Part shown: in pieces, positions 1-11,306 of the stretch
How the letters are laid out: the number at the start of each line of letters is the position of its first letter
Numbering within the stretch: the stretch's first letter is position 1
Source of the DNA: Biscogniauxia marginata
Taxonomy: Eukaryota > Ascomycota > Sordariomycetes > Xylariales > Xylariaceae
NCBI GenBank assembly: GCA_022695795.1
Contig: MU404059.1
Coordinates: 558,001 to 622,000 of the forward strand
Length of the DNA stretch: 64,000 nucleotides
Reading direction: 5' to 3'
Notes under the pieces: model-generated
The model's database searches: none
Told to the model about the DNA's origin: nothing
Seen by the model: only the letters and a program-made list of their open reading frames with translations
Translations under genes and position numbers: made by a program

Positions 1-54
1 TCAATTGGCGTCCTATCTTTATTGCTCAGATAGCTCAACTCTGGAGCTGTGAAC

Positions 55-992
55 ATGAACACACTCAGGGCAATGAGGCCACTTGCCTCACGGCTTCAGC
101 CGTCTACCTTTCCCAGAGCAATCAGGCTATCCTCGTCTACCGCAGCCAGATCTTACGACTTTGTCCAACCATTAAAACGTCAGCCGGGCGTCGGTCAAGG
201 TAAGATACCCCCGACTAGGGACGTGGATAGGAGCTCGCCTCGCTTACATGGAACCGTATAGTAAATTTGACCCGGCCGAAGACACTGAATGCGCTATCCA
301 CCGAGGTAATCACCGAGCTAAACCAGGCTCTGGCCGAGTTGAACTCGTCGGATGATGTATCTGTCATCATCCTGACGGGTGGGGAAAGGGCATTTGCTGC
401 CGGCGCGGACATCAAGGAAATGGCCCCGCTTACATTCTCTCAAGCCTACACCGAGAGCTTCATCGAGTCATGGTCGCAGCTCACTACACAGATCAAGAAG
501 CCTATTATCGCCGCCGTATCCGGCTATGCCCTAGGCGGAGGCTGTGAGCTGGCCATGATGTGCGACATCATCTACTGCACGGATACGGCCAATTTCGGAC
601 AGCCTGAGATCAAGCTAGGAACGATCCCCGGAGCCGGCGGGAGCCAGAGGCTGACCCGCGCAATTGGTAAAGCTAGGGCCATGGAACTTATCCTGACAGG
701 CAGGCCCATCACCGGAGCGGACGCAGCACGGTGGGGGCTAGCAACGAGGTCCTTTCCGACCTACGACTCCTTGATGGAAGAAACGTTTAAAACCGCAGAG
801 ATAATTGCAAGCTACTCCAAGGTTGCTATCATGGCCGCCAAAGAGGTGGTCAACAAGAGCCAGGATCTGCCCTTGCGAGATGGCGTCGAATATGAGAGAA
901 GAGTGTTCCATAGTCTCTTCGGCACCAAGGACCAGAAGATAGGCATGAAGGCTTTTTCAGAGAAGAAGAAACCTGAGTGGACGCATCAGTAA
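55..992 (+). CDS. mitochondrial enoyl-CoA hydratase (short-chain crotonase)
   Basis: Hydrates 2-trans-enoyl-CoA in mitochondrial beta-oxidation and branched-chain amino-acid breakdown. Two exons are inferred, 55-199 and 262-992. The 62-bp intron starts GTAAGA and ends TATAG, and joining it gives a 291-residue protein (rat ECHS1 has 290). The ATG at 55 opens an Arg/Ser-rich, acid-poor presequence of about 35 residues, as expected for mitochondrial import. After the splice comes the crotonase start NLTRPKTLNAL, then the oxyanion loop FAAGADIKEM. GGGCELAMMCD puts Glu at 144 and PEIKLGTIPGAGG puts Glu at 164, the same numbers as the catalytic pair of rat ECHS1. It stands alone upstream of a RING gene on the same strand. 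The function call is strong; the start depends on the inferred intron. Confidence 0.93.
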
Positions 993-1745
993 GATGCGTC
1001 GGGGCTATATAATCCGAACCGGGCCCGACTACCGTCTACATATACGCCGGACACGTCCGTCCCTGTGGAGGCAGAGAAACCATTAGATGTCAGGGGCGGA
1101 AACGGCTGAGTGTCAAAGCAGTACGGTGGGGGTTCCCATATATACCAACACCTAATATCACACGTTACATGCACGTATACGTGATGTGTATATGTAAATA
1201 TAGTTGGTTCCCGGAAACTGGTAAGCTTGTAGTGGAACGGGGCGCTATACATGGTGGACTAACCCCTGCGAAGGCGGGGTTCAGTAGGGCTGACATGGGA
1301 ACGGGTTCTATCCATAATCTTTGAGGAATGAGATGTGAAGTAACATATTTCTCAATTCTCAGATAATCTGCGTTACAGGCTTGTAGTGCTTACAACACGC
1401 AGCTGGAAAGACAGCTGACAACTGCTACGACAATGTTTCCTGAACCTTCCATAAAGGCTTTTAATTATAACATAGCAGTCGGGAGCCGGCAGTGCTAGAA
1501 AAATCAAATATGCAGATGGCGTATGCAATACGAGTTGAATCAGCTAACGCTGCTACGCTACGCTGCCTTCCCCACCAGTAAAAAGCCTAAGCTAGCCGGT
1601 AGGTAGGCACCTAGGCAAGCACGCTAGCCGCCGCCGGCGGATAATTACCTAAAAGTATTGCATTTCCTCTTGTAACTGCACCGAGGGAAAAGAGCAAGAG
1701 TGACTGGACACACGCTGTCGAGTTCGCGCCAAACCCTCAGTCGAA
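993..1745. other. intergenic, no gene seen
   Basis: This stretch holds the 3' end of the hydratase transcript and the promoter of the RING gene. Only short unsupported open frames occur. Around 1590-1640 there are TAGGTAGG/CCTAGG-type short palindromes of the kind scattered over the window's intergenic DNA. Confidence 0.6.
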
Positions 1746-4700
1746 ATGAGCCCTTCACGATCTGAAGTCGACCTGGAGAAGGAGTTGAGTTGTTCGGTAA
1801 GCAGACTCTCTCTCTCTATTCCCTCCTCTCTTGTAGAAGGTTGTTATATAGGCTGTGTCCGTGGCCCGCCGTTAATGGGCAACCTGAGGATCTTGAGAAG
1901 GCAAGCAAGACAAGATAAGACGAGACAAGTCTAACATGGATAATTATCGTCGTAGATCTGCACCGAAGTCCTGTTCCAGCCTTTGACGCTCCTCGACTGC
2001 CTACACACCTTCTGCGGCTCGTGCCTGAGCGACTGGTTTAACTGGCAGAAAACCGCCGCCGAGACCTCGCCGAACCCGCCGGCACCCGGCACTCAGATAT
2101 ACACATGCCCATCCTGTCGCGCGCCTGTTCGCGACACCCGCCACAATGCGACCGTCACCACTCTGCTCGACATGTTTCTGACTGCGCACCCGGAGAAAGC
2201 CAAGCCCGAGGACGAGAAGGAGGAGATGCGCCTTAAGTACAGGCCTGGGGATAACGTCCTGCCCCAAGTCCGCCTGTCTGACAGGTCGCCCGAGGAGAGC
2301 AGGCTAGCACAGATGGAACGACAGATTCTGGACCAGGCACGCGAGATGAGCCTGCGCGATCTCGGCGTTGAGTCGTCAGAAAGTTCTAGGCGAAGGCGGC
2401 GCCGCGACCATAGTAGGTCGGAGGATGGGAGGAGTAGGTCGGACAGGGAGAGTAGCCGCGACAGGCGATATCGGGACACCCGCGATCAAACGCGGAGGAC
2501 CGAAGGGCATAGGCGCCGCGCAGATTCAAGCGGGCTGCTACAGCCTGAATCATCACTAGACGACCGGCGACGTTACCACAGTGAATCGCAGCATCGCTCT
2601 CGCGAATCTTCCCGCACTAGGAGGAGACATGTGGAGCATCAGGCGTCGATAAGATCACTGATCAGCTCTTCCGACGTCGACTCCAGAGACCTGGAGAGGG
2701 AAATAGACGATTTCGCTCGCCAAATCCAGGAAGAAGGTCTACTTGACGGCTTGGATCTAGACAACATCGACTTGACTCGCAATGACGAGCTGAGCCAGAA
2801 AATCACAGAGGCATACAGAAGACGGCAGAGAGACCGATCCCGCGTCGAATCCGCAAGGAGGAGTGCTACTAGTTCTGTCTCACAGCGAACCGAGCCTGTT
2901 TTATCGTACCCAAGGCCCTTGGTTATGGAGCCGCTGCGACCTAGTAGCAGGCAAAGATCAAGCTCAGCACATACTCGAGCTCCCAGTGCACCTAGCTCCA
3001 CAGACAGCCGCAGCCGTCCTCCGCTTTCCTCGACACACCTCGAGGTGCGCGCGAACCCAGAAAGGCGAAGACGGAGGAGAACATCGAGCGACGGTAGAAG
3101 TGCGACGGAGCCTGTTCGACCGAGTTCCGCCGAGACACGACCAGCAGCGAGATCTCAAACGGATTTATCTGTACGATCCCAAAGCTCTGAACCAACTAAT
3201 CGTCGTCCCTCTCTCGTAGACGGAAGAAGCACTAGCCTGCCCGCAGGAAACCCCAGCGGCACGCCTCCAAGTGAGAACGCTGGTAACCGGGATTTATCGT
3301 TCAGTGGACGAGCGTCAGCAGCTCAGAATGCGACGCCGTTTCCTCCCCCCGACTCTCACTCGGATGATTCTAGCAACGAGCGCTCTAGACGGACACGACC
3401 GTCAAACACGGTGGTTCCTCAAAACCCTTTGCCAAGCCTCGGGTTGATATCTTCTCCCGTACACTATGCACACCAACGAACAAGATCACGGTACTACTAC
3501 GAACCCTCAATTACGTGTTCGAGGTGTCAGCGGCCACACATCGAATACGAGCTTCATTATAACTGCTCAAAATGCTCTGGAGGCAATTGGAACATCTGCC
3601 TGAGCTGTTATCGTTCCGGCAAGGGCTGTCTACATTGGTTTGGCTTTGGTTACAGCGCGTTCACTAGATGGGAACGAGCGCGAGATGCCGGCAACGACAA
3701 CCTCGAACCGCTACATATGCTCACCTCCAACAGATATACCCCGCCTAGGCATATGCCCGGCGGCGCGGAAGGTCGCAAAACGCTCACAACAGACGACCCT
3801 GCCAACCGTCTCGAGAGCGGCATGTTCTGCGCCCGGTGTTTCGCCTGGGTGAACGAGTGCTACTGGCGGTGCGACGTCTGCAATGACGGCGACTGGGGCT
3901 ACTGTAACACCTGCGTGAACCAGGGTTTCGGGTGCACCCACCCCTTACTTCCCCTGACGTACGGGCCGCTGGCTTCCCCGCCGGCCACCCCCTCTTCGCC
4001 GACATCACCCGGCGACCCGATGCGATTCCAGCGGCGTCCGCGCTCGGCAACGCTCCTCACGGGCCCCAATGCCCTGAGCATCGGCAACTTCAAGCCGCTG
4101 ACCTTCACGACAACGTGCGACATCTGCCGCGCGGCGATCCCACCGACGCACCGGCGCTACCACTGCTTCGAATGCACGAGCACCGTCGTGCCCGACACGC
4201 AGCCGGGCGACTACGACGTCTGCGTCAGCTGCTACGCGGGCCTCGTGCGCGAGGGCCGCATCTCGGAGGAGAACGGCTACGCGGGCTGGAGGCGCTGCCT
4301 CAACGGGCACCGCATGGCGGTCATCGGGTTCACCGAGGGGAAGGGCGCGCAGAGGCGCTACATCATACAGGATATCGTCGGGGGCAGGTGTCTGCACACG
4401 GAACATTACGATGGGACGCAATCTGCCTCTCCATCGTCGCCGGAGTCCTCCGGCCTGCAGAAGTGGTGGTGGGGCCCCGACCACGCCAGGACCGAGAGGC
4501 TCGTCACGACGGACGTGGTGGCCAGTGCGCCGCTACCGGATGCCTCATCGTCATCGTCACGGCCTTGTTCTTCTTCTCCTTCTACTCCTACTACTTCTAC
4601 TACTACAGTGAACAACAACAATGGTGATGCTGCTGCTGCTGTTGCTACAACTATTACTTCCCCGCCGTCGTTGTTCCCGCCCGACGGCGGCGTCGGCCTT

Positions 4701-4877
4701 CGGGCCACAGCCGTCTGGTCCTGGTACCCGGCGCCGGGGGCCGAGGACGAGCTCCTGTTCCCTAAGGGCGCCGAGGTCAGGGAGGTCGAGGACGTCAACG
4801 GGGACTGGTTCTTCGGCGCGTATATGGGTGCCAAGGGCTTGTTCCCGGCGCCGTACGTGAGGGTTTTTGAGCAGTGA
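1746..4877 (+). CDS. RING-finger / zinc-finger / SH3 protein, putative E3 ubiquitin ligase
   Basis: Two exons are inferred: 1746-1796 and 1956-4877, with a 159-bp intron (GTAAGC, CTAAC branch site at 1931). They give about 990 residues. The splice is needed to complete the RING: exon 1 ends with the first Cys (C16) and exon 2 begins ICTEVLFQP. The RING-HC ligands run C16, C19, C32, H34, C37, C40, C68, C71. Residues about 130-520 are disordered and rich in Arg, Ser and Asp, with many RS/RRR runs. Three ZZ-like Cys-rich zinc modules follow, near 537, 640 and 738, then a Ser/Thr/Asn/Ala repeat stretch. The last 60 residues form an SH3 domain (ALYDY-like ATAVWSWYP, GDWFFGAY, GLFPAPYV). The likely role is a ubiquitin ligase that recruits proline-rich partners; substrate unknown. 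The 3' half is much more G/C-rich than the N-terminal half. Confidence 0.85.
4566..4650 (+). repeat. coding trinucleotide repeats between zinc modules and SH3
   Basis: Runs of TTC/TAC/ACT, then AAC and GCT triplets encode Ser, Thr, Asn and Ala homopolymers inside the RING/SH3 gene. The triplet period keeps the frame, so length variation would change only the linker. Confidence 0.75.
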
Positions 4878-5841
4878 GGAAGTGGGCAGGTTGAAAGAAA
4901 GGGGGAGGTTGGCTGGACCAGGGTGTGGATGTCTGTTGGTTTTTATTTTACATGTGCCACATATGACCCGTCTTATTTTTTTCTCCTTTTTCTTTTTTCC
5001 CTTTTCTCTCTCTCTTCTTCTTTGGCATTGTTGGTTGCATGAATAGGGGCGGTTGATACCTGAGCGGTAAAGGGCGTGAATTGTTGGAAGCATGCATGAT
5101 GATTTCCTTGAGAAGTGAGCGGCAGGGGAAGGTCGGACACGACGAGGAGATTATATATCCACAATGCTGCCAGCGGTTTCCTACCTAAGTTATTATATCC
5201 TTGTTGTTATCATTATACCTTTAGGATCGACGATGATTGATGAATTAATGGGCTTTGTGGATTAGTTTGACTGCGTACTGTGGATTTCTACTGGGAATTC
5301 ATGATGGTTTAATAATGAATAGACATGATTGCATGCTACGCGAATAGTTTAATGGCGAGCCCATGAGCGCAGTTCAAGGGTTTCGCAAATTCTATATGAT
5401 GGATTACGGAAGATATCAGGAGCAATTCTAAATTTTTGTTTATGGATTTCTCTCATATTTTGATTCTCCTGCTCCTGATCTACCTTCGAACTTGTTTGAG
5501 GCGGATAAGGGGACTTGATAGGGGGGAGGTAGCGGGTATTAATTCAAGGCAACGGAAGCCGGGGCCTCATGACGTGATCTCCCGAAGCCGGCGGGCCGGC
5601 GGGTCCCCGTCCTAAGTATCCCTGCATGTGGTCATCCTTCCAAAAGCTGCCCCGCCAAAAAACGTTTCTAAGCTCGAACTAATAGAAATCAAAGAGCGCT
5701 TCCCTCTCCTCGGACTTTTCTCGCCTGGCTACTAGGGACGCACGCAACTTTTTCAACGTCTCTATACCGAGCAACTCCCCCATTATCCTTCCGTCCCCAG
5801 GCCCCTGACAGCCGAGGAGAGACAAGAAAAAGACACCGACC
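4878..5841. other. intergenic, no gene seen
   Basis: Pyrimidine-rich 3' region of the RING gene near 4970-5020, then unremarkable DNA leading to the cysteine synthase promoter. No supported open frame or RNA gene. Confidence 0.6.
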
Positions 5842-7262
5842 ATGTTCCGCCACAGCGTACGGCGGTTTGCGACGACCGCGGCGCGCAGGGCCGCCGTCCC
5901 AAAACCCGCCCCAGCGGCCGATCCGAGCCCGTATACGCTCGCCGTCTCGAAGGCGCAGGGGGTTGCGAAGGGCCTGACTGGAGGTATGGATACATCTATA
6001 TATACTCCTTAGTTACGCGCTGTGGGCCAATTGGCGTATTACACATCCGTCCTGTCGCAATGCCTCTTCTCCCTCCCCTCCCCTTTTGTACGCTTCCGGA
6101 CGAAAATACTCCTAGTAATTGGCATTGGGTCGAATTATACACGAAATAAGGAAAGGACACAGATTGGGACACTGGGACGCAATACAGACTGATACTGGTT
6201 TTTTTTTTTTTAAACTCTTTCTTTTGGCTAACGAACTTTCTCTCTCGAACAGCGATAGGTAACACGCCGCTCATCCGGCTCAATACGCTCTCCTCGGAGA
6301 CGGGCTGCGAAGTCCTGGGCAAGGCCGAGTTCATGAACCCCGGCGGGTCGATCAAGGACCGTGCGGCGCTGTACGTGGTCCTCGACGCGGAGGAGCGGGG
6401 CCTGCTGTCGCGGGGGGGCACGGTGGTGGAGGGGACGGCGGGGAACACGGGGATCGGGCTGGCGCACGTGTGCCGGTCGCGCGGGTACCGGCTCGTGATC
6501 TACATGCCGGACACGCAGTCCCAGGGCAAGATCGACCTGCTGCGGCTCCTCGGCGCCGAGGTCTACCCCGTGCCCGCCGTCGCGTTCGACAACCCGGACA
6601 ACTACAACCACCGGGCGCGCCGCCACGCCGAGCGCCTGCGCGCCGAGACCGGCAACGCCGTCTGGACCGACCAGTTCGACAACACGGCCAACCGCCGCGC
6701 CCACCTCGAGACCACGGGCCCCGAGATCTGGGCCCAGACGGGCGGCCGCGTCGACGCCTTCACGTGCGCCACGGGCACGGCGGGCACCCTCGCGGGCGTG
6801 ACGCGCTACCTCAAGGACGCCTCGGCCGGCCGCGTCAAGTCGTTCCTGGCGGACCCGCCGGGGAGCGTGCTGCACTCGTACATCCAGTCGGGCGGCAGGC
6901 TGTCGGAGCGCAGCGGCGGCAGCATCACCGAGGGCATCGGCCAGGGCCGCGTGACGGGCAACCTGGCGCCGGACCTCGGCCTCCTCGACGGCTCGCTCTT
7001 CGTCGCCGACGAGGAGAGCATCGAGATGGTCTACCGCTGCCTCGACGAGGAGGGGCTCTACCTCGGCGCCAGCAGCGCCCTCAACGTCGTCGCCGCCCGC
7101 CGCGTTGCGCAGCAGCTCGGGCCCGGCCACACCGTCGTCACCATCCTGTGCGACGGCGCCTACCGGTACGCCGACCGCCTCTTCTCGCGCAAGTGGCTCG
7201 AGTCCAAGGCCCTGCTGGGCGCGATACCGAACCATCTAGAGAAGTACATCGTCCTGCCGTGA
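5842..7262 (+). CDS. cysteine synthase, mitochondrial type (PLP-dependent)
   Basis: Makes cysteine from O-acetylserine and sulfide using pyridoxal phosphate. Two exons are inferred, 5842-5983 and 6253-7262, with a 269-bp intron (GTATGG...AACAG, including a T-run). The product is 383 residues. The first exon encodes a mitochondrial-type presequence ([17 protein letters not shown]). The splice restores [11 protein letters not shown]. Visible motifs are [11 protein letters not shown] with the PLP lysine at about 82, the substrate loop [12 protein letters not shown] at about 107-118, and the PLP-phosphate loop GTAGT at 222-226. Fungi usually have more than one OAS-TL-family protein; this one resembles the mitochondrial branch (S. 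pombe cys12 / yeast YGR012W type), and that branch assignment is from memory. Exon 2 has extremely G/C-rich third positions compared with most genes here. It runs tail-to-tail with the next gene. Confidence 0.92.
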
Positions 7263-7618
7263 AAGGGAAGAAAGAAAAAAAAACCAGGAATGGGGATTGG
7301 GGGTGGGGGGGTGGGGGGAAGACAACTCTGCCGACGAAAAGTTTCGTATCAAAAAAATAAATCTTGCATAGAACTCTCCGACAGGTATAAAAAGGAGGTA
7401 AGAGATAAGCGCTTGAGTGGTTCGGTTTCATTGATTTGGTCAAATCAATGAATCGAGAAGAGAGAATCTCTCTATCTCTTTATCTCTCTCTAGGTATATA
7501 TATGTCTGTATAATGATGTACCTCTGTAAAATGTACAAACCCCTGTTATACATCTCGAATATTTTTTACATCACGGTGGTATCTATTACGTTCTCTACAG
7601 TGACAGTACGTGATCCGA
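7263..7618. other. convergent 3' region between two genes
   Basis: A 356-bp gap between two genes that point at each other. It contains A-runs, a G-rich tract near 7295-7320 and TATATATG near 7496. Both transcripts presumably terminate here, and their 3' ends may overlap. Confidence 0.6.
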
Positions 7619-8902
7619 CTATAAAATATAAGATTTCTTATAGACGTCCTCGCCTCTGGCGGATTCGTCGCCGTAAAATTTCCCATAGATGACCTCGCCC
7701 AGGATAGGTTTTTCTCGGTCCGCCGCGGATAGCCTGGCTTTGTGGGTCTCCATGGCCTCTTGGATCTCGCCGGCTAAGATATTGCGCCGAGAGCGGAGCT
7801 TCTCGGCGAGTGCGGGCTCGACGTATTCGATGGCGCTGTCGAGGCCATGCAAGAGCGGTGTGGCTATGATGACGAACTTGTTGTTTTCCATCAAATAGGC
7901 CAGCGGCCCCTCTTCTCCGTACAGCTCCCCGGGCTGCACTTGCCTCAATTTCTTCTGCTCGGGCCACAGGCTGACGATATCCTCAGCGTAGTCAACAATC
8001 TTATCCCGGAGCTCACTCTCGGCCGTCTCGTATTTAGCTAATAACGCGGCGAGGTGTAGTGGCGCCAGCAGTACCATGGGGTCCCGGTCGAGCGGTAGCT
8101 CGCCTGCCACAAGCACCTCGTCCTTCGTCAGCCGCGGCTCGTGATCTTCTTCCTGCACCATTTCGATGACCAGCTCGGCCCAGCGTAAGGACTTCCGTAT
8201 CTGTATCTCTCTCCGCTCGGGCTCGGACTCGATAGCCATCATTTGCACGTAGTGTAGGATATTGTTGACCTTCTCGCTCGTGTCGAGGCGGAAGTTGGTG
8301 GTCTTGACGCGCCGCGCGCACTCGATGATCGACGTGATGTGGCCCCTTATACCCATGATGCGGATGATCTTGCAGTAGAACCCCTCGTCGAACTTGTAGC
8401 CCGTGTTGGCGATGCCCTCGAACAGCGGCACCAGGTTCGAAAAGTCCTGGGGGGCATTGAACTGCGATATGGCCTGGATGACGGAGTGGCGGGTCGAGGG
8501 TATATCCGTGGTATTGTCCAGGTGCCGGAACTTAAACACCTCGCCATCGATCTCCATAATGATCGGGTCGGCCTGTAGCGTCTTCTCGTACTTTTTCGAG
8601 GCGATCTTCTTGCGCTGGTTTTGTGGCAGGTATGAGGGCAGGATGATCTTGGTGCGGATGGTGTTGAGGAGTTCGTCGAGTTCGGGCGAGGAGGCGGGGG
8701 TAAATTTTGTTATGTGTACTGTATATCCCCCAAGTCAGTACATACACGGATCTCTCTTCTCTCGGGGCAGAACCATACCGTTCCGTGGAGCTGTCGATGT
8801 AAAGCTGCGCTGCAGGCCAGCAGCAGCAGTCCTCCCCGCAGCGGTTCCGATTGCGCCATTTCCCGCGCACAATGCGCACAGAACCGACTTCCTCCTCAAC
8901 AT
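7619..8902 (-). CDS. mitochondrial helical protein of unknown function
   Basis: Two exons on the minus strand are inferred: 8902-8779 and 8718-7619, with a 60-bp intron (GTATGG...ATACAG). The product is 407 residues. I chose the ATG at 8902 because it alone reaches the donor in phase 1 and gives a clear mitochondrial presequence rich in Arg, Ala and Ser ending RSFTSTAPRN. A nearer ATG at 8859 is out of phase with the splice. After the presequence come HITKFTPASSPELDELL, a basic helix, and a long all-helical body with pairs of helices resembling PPR-like helical repeats (around SNLVPLFEGIANTGYKFDEGFYCKI, split here only for description). The C-terminus is charged. I do not recognise the family name; a mitoribosome-associated or organellar expression factor is possible but unproven. 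It is head-to-head with the bL19m gene, across 336 bp. Confidence 0.75.
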
Positions 8903-9238
8903 GCTGCTAGTTGCCTCGTGAGCCTGGATTGGCAGGACTTATTCCGAACCGTGAGCCTGCAGGTGGGTGTATCCCGTACGGATCAAGCTTCAGCAGGTGC
9001 TAGCACCCAAAAATAATAATTTCAGGATGGGGCGGGGCCGGAGGAATCCGCGCCAAGACCCCACCATCCCGCAATAATGTTTCTCCACTTATACCGATTG
9101 CGGGACAGGACCCGCTGAGTGGACCTCCTGCCAATCGTTCAATTAAGATTTCGATTTCAATTTCGATAGCTTCAGCAACCCACCTCGGGTCTATCGCGAA
9201 GGCGTTTCGAGTCGTCTTAACCACCCCAGACGAGCGCA
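8903..9238. promoter_or_regulatory. divergent promoter between two mitochondrial-protein genes
   Basis: 336 bp shared between the unknown mitochondrial protein (-) and bL19m (+). It includes an imperfect TTTCGATTTCAATTTCGAT repeat near 9148-9168. Two organelle-targeted products around one short spacer suggest a bidirectional promoter; that is inference from layout only. Confidence 0.5.
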
Positions 9239-10152
9239 ATGATCCCCCAATCGACACGATGGCCGCTGGGCAGCTGGAGAGCCGTCCTCAGACGCGCCCA
9301 GAAACAACGACAGCTCCTCCTACGCACAATGGCGACCGAGACCACGCCGTCGAGCTCTGCTCCCTCCCCAGAACTCCCATTCGCGGCTACGCCCATCCCG
9401 CCCAAGAAACCCAGATTCCGTGAGCGCTCCCCTAGTTAAACTCCGTACTCTCTCTTCCCTCTACTCTCCCTATTCTCGTCCCAGAGAAGAGCCGTGAGAA
9501 GGCGGGGGAGACTACGGTACAAACCAACATTGTCCCGGCCCGCCAACAGTTAACTAAACTGAAGGGGGGGGAAAAAACCCCTACCATAGACATCATCAAG
9601 TCCAACCTCCCGCACAAGCCCGTCCGCACCGCCTTCGCGGTGTACCCGCGCGCGCCCTCGGCGCGGTCCGCGAACCCCGAGGCGCTCAAGACGTACCACG
9701 CGCAGCAGATCGGGCGCCTCGACAAGACGGGGGCGCGGACGGCGCTCTTCTCCAAGGCGAACCCGGACGCGGCCAAGCCCGGGGACGTGCTGCAGGTGAC
9801 GACGAACCGGGGCGGGGAGCCGTTCGCGGGGGTCTGCCTGTCGATCCGGCGCGCCGGCGTCGACACGGCCGTCCTGCTGCGCAACCAGCTCACCAAGGTC
9901 GGCGTCGAGATGTGGTACAAGATCTACAGCCCCACCGTCACCGGCATCGAGATCATCTGGCGTCGCCCCAAGCGCGCCCGCCGCGCCCGCCTCACCTACA
10001 TGCGCAAGCCCAAGCACGACATGGGCAACGTCGACCACCTCGTCGAGGCCTGGCGCCGCACCAGGAACGTCTTCACCAGCGGCAAGGGCGGCAAGCCCGG
10101 CCAGCACCTGGGGAGGCCCGGGAAGAAGGCGAAGGGTATTCGGAGGCGGTAA
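9239..10152 (+). CDS. IMG1: mitochondrial large-subunit ribosomal protein bL19m (Img1-like)
   Basis: Component of the mitochondrial 54S subunit, homologous to bacterial L19. Two exons are inferred: 9239-9419 and 9485-10152, with a 65-bp intron (GTGAGC...CCCAG). The product is 282 residues. The ATG at 9239 starts an Arg/Gln-rich acid-free leader (MIPQSTRWPLGSWRAVLRRA), better than the internal ATG at 9330. The L19 core is recognisable: PGDVLQVTTNRGG, then FAGVCLSIRRAGVDTAVLLRN, EMWYKIYSPTVTGIEI and the basic RRPKRARRARLTYMRKPKHD. The tail is lysine/arginine-rich as in fungal orthologues. Third positions of the core exon are almost all G or C. A G8 run at about 9565 lies in exon 2; if it were a sequencing artefact the frame there would shift, but the open frame on both sides fits. 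Confidence 0.88.
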
Positions 10153-11306
10153 GGCTTGGCAAAGTTGGCTTGTTTAGTATTATTATTTTACCCCCCCTCC
10201 GTGAGCTTGAGGGAAGCCGAGATAAAGCGTGGGCAGGGTAGGCCCAACAGTGGAAGGTGAAAAGAAAAAAGATTTAGTGTTGTGGCGGTTGCAAACCAAG
10301 AGAGGGTTATTGCTCCGTATAGGAGCTAGCCGACTATGTACTCGAGAGAAAGTGTATATTGTGATGTGCGCAACGGACTTGTAAACATTAACTATCCTGA
10401 TACACGAAGTCCCCTAAAAAGGGGTTATGCCTACCAACATCCCATATCAAGGTTATATACATGTGGGCGTTGATGACATGATCAAATAAGTCTCCCTGTG
10501 ACCAACTATGTAGGCGCCTTTGAACGGCAAATGGGCCACGAGCTCTTAAGAGTCCCTGAAATCTGGTAGGATAATGGAATAACACTTCATATATCGTTCC
10601 TTCTTCGAAAAAAGAAACCCCCCCTTTGGTCCAAACCTGCATAGTGCTGTAGTCCTGTGTATAAAAAAGGGACAAATTATATGCAAAAAGCGAGAGAATA
10701 TCTAATACAAGGAAGCATCCCTCCCGCTTATACAAACCCCATCGCCAATGAAACAACCTAAGCGCAACCATACCGTAATCCTATAATAAGCGCCTTGACC
10801 CCGAACCCCAAACTCTGTCTAGTAATAATTCCCCGGTTCGATTTTTCCCCCTTGGAATCTTCCATTGAACCACCTAACGATATTTAAAATGAAATATAAA
10901 TAAGAAACCAGCATGTGCAACCTAGCGTGATCTTTTGCATGTCTATCCTTTAGGAGGGAGATACGCGTGGTCCTGTTTTCTACCCACAAGGCGTGAGCCT
11001 CCATCTCTATGATCATGCTGCGTGCGTGTGTATCTATCCCCTGTCTATAATGTTCGTGTTTCCCTCTCCGTCCCCTGTTTATCCAATGCAAGGGAAATAT
11101 GTCTATCCCGTACTCCCGAGATACTACGGCACACTTCTAGTGCTGTATCGCCTGCGACATTGGTTGCATGACGGCGATGGCGAATGAATAGGTTTTAAGT
11201 CGGTGCGACAAGAGGTTTACGCCGCGTAAGAGGCCGCTCGTCTGGATCCAGAAGCCAATCCTATTTGATCTGGCGACCTCACCCAGCCTATAGTGCTTCG
11301 CCTCCA
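10153..11306. other. convergent intergenic region, no gene seen
   Basis: 1.15 kb between the ends of bL19m (+) and the TRK transporter (-). Short open frames only, none with family resemblance. It should hold both 3' untranslated regions. Confidence 0.55.
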
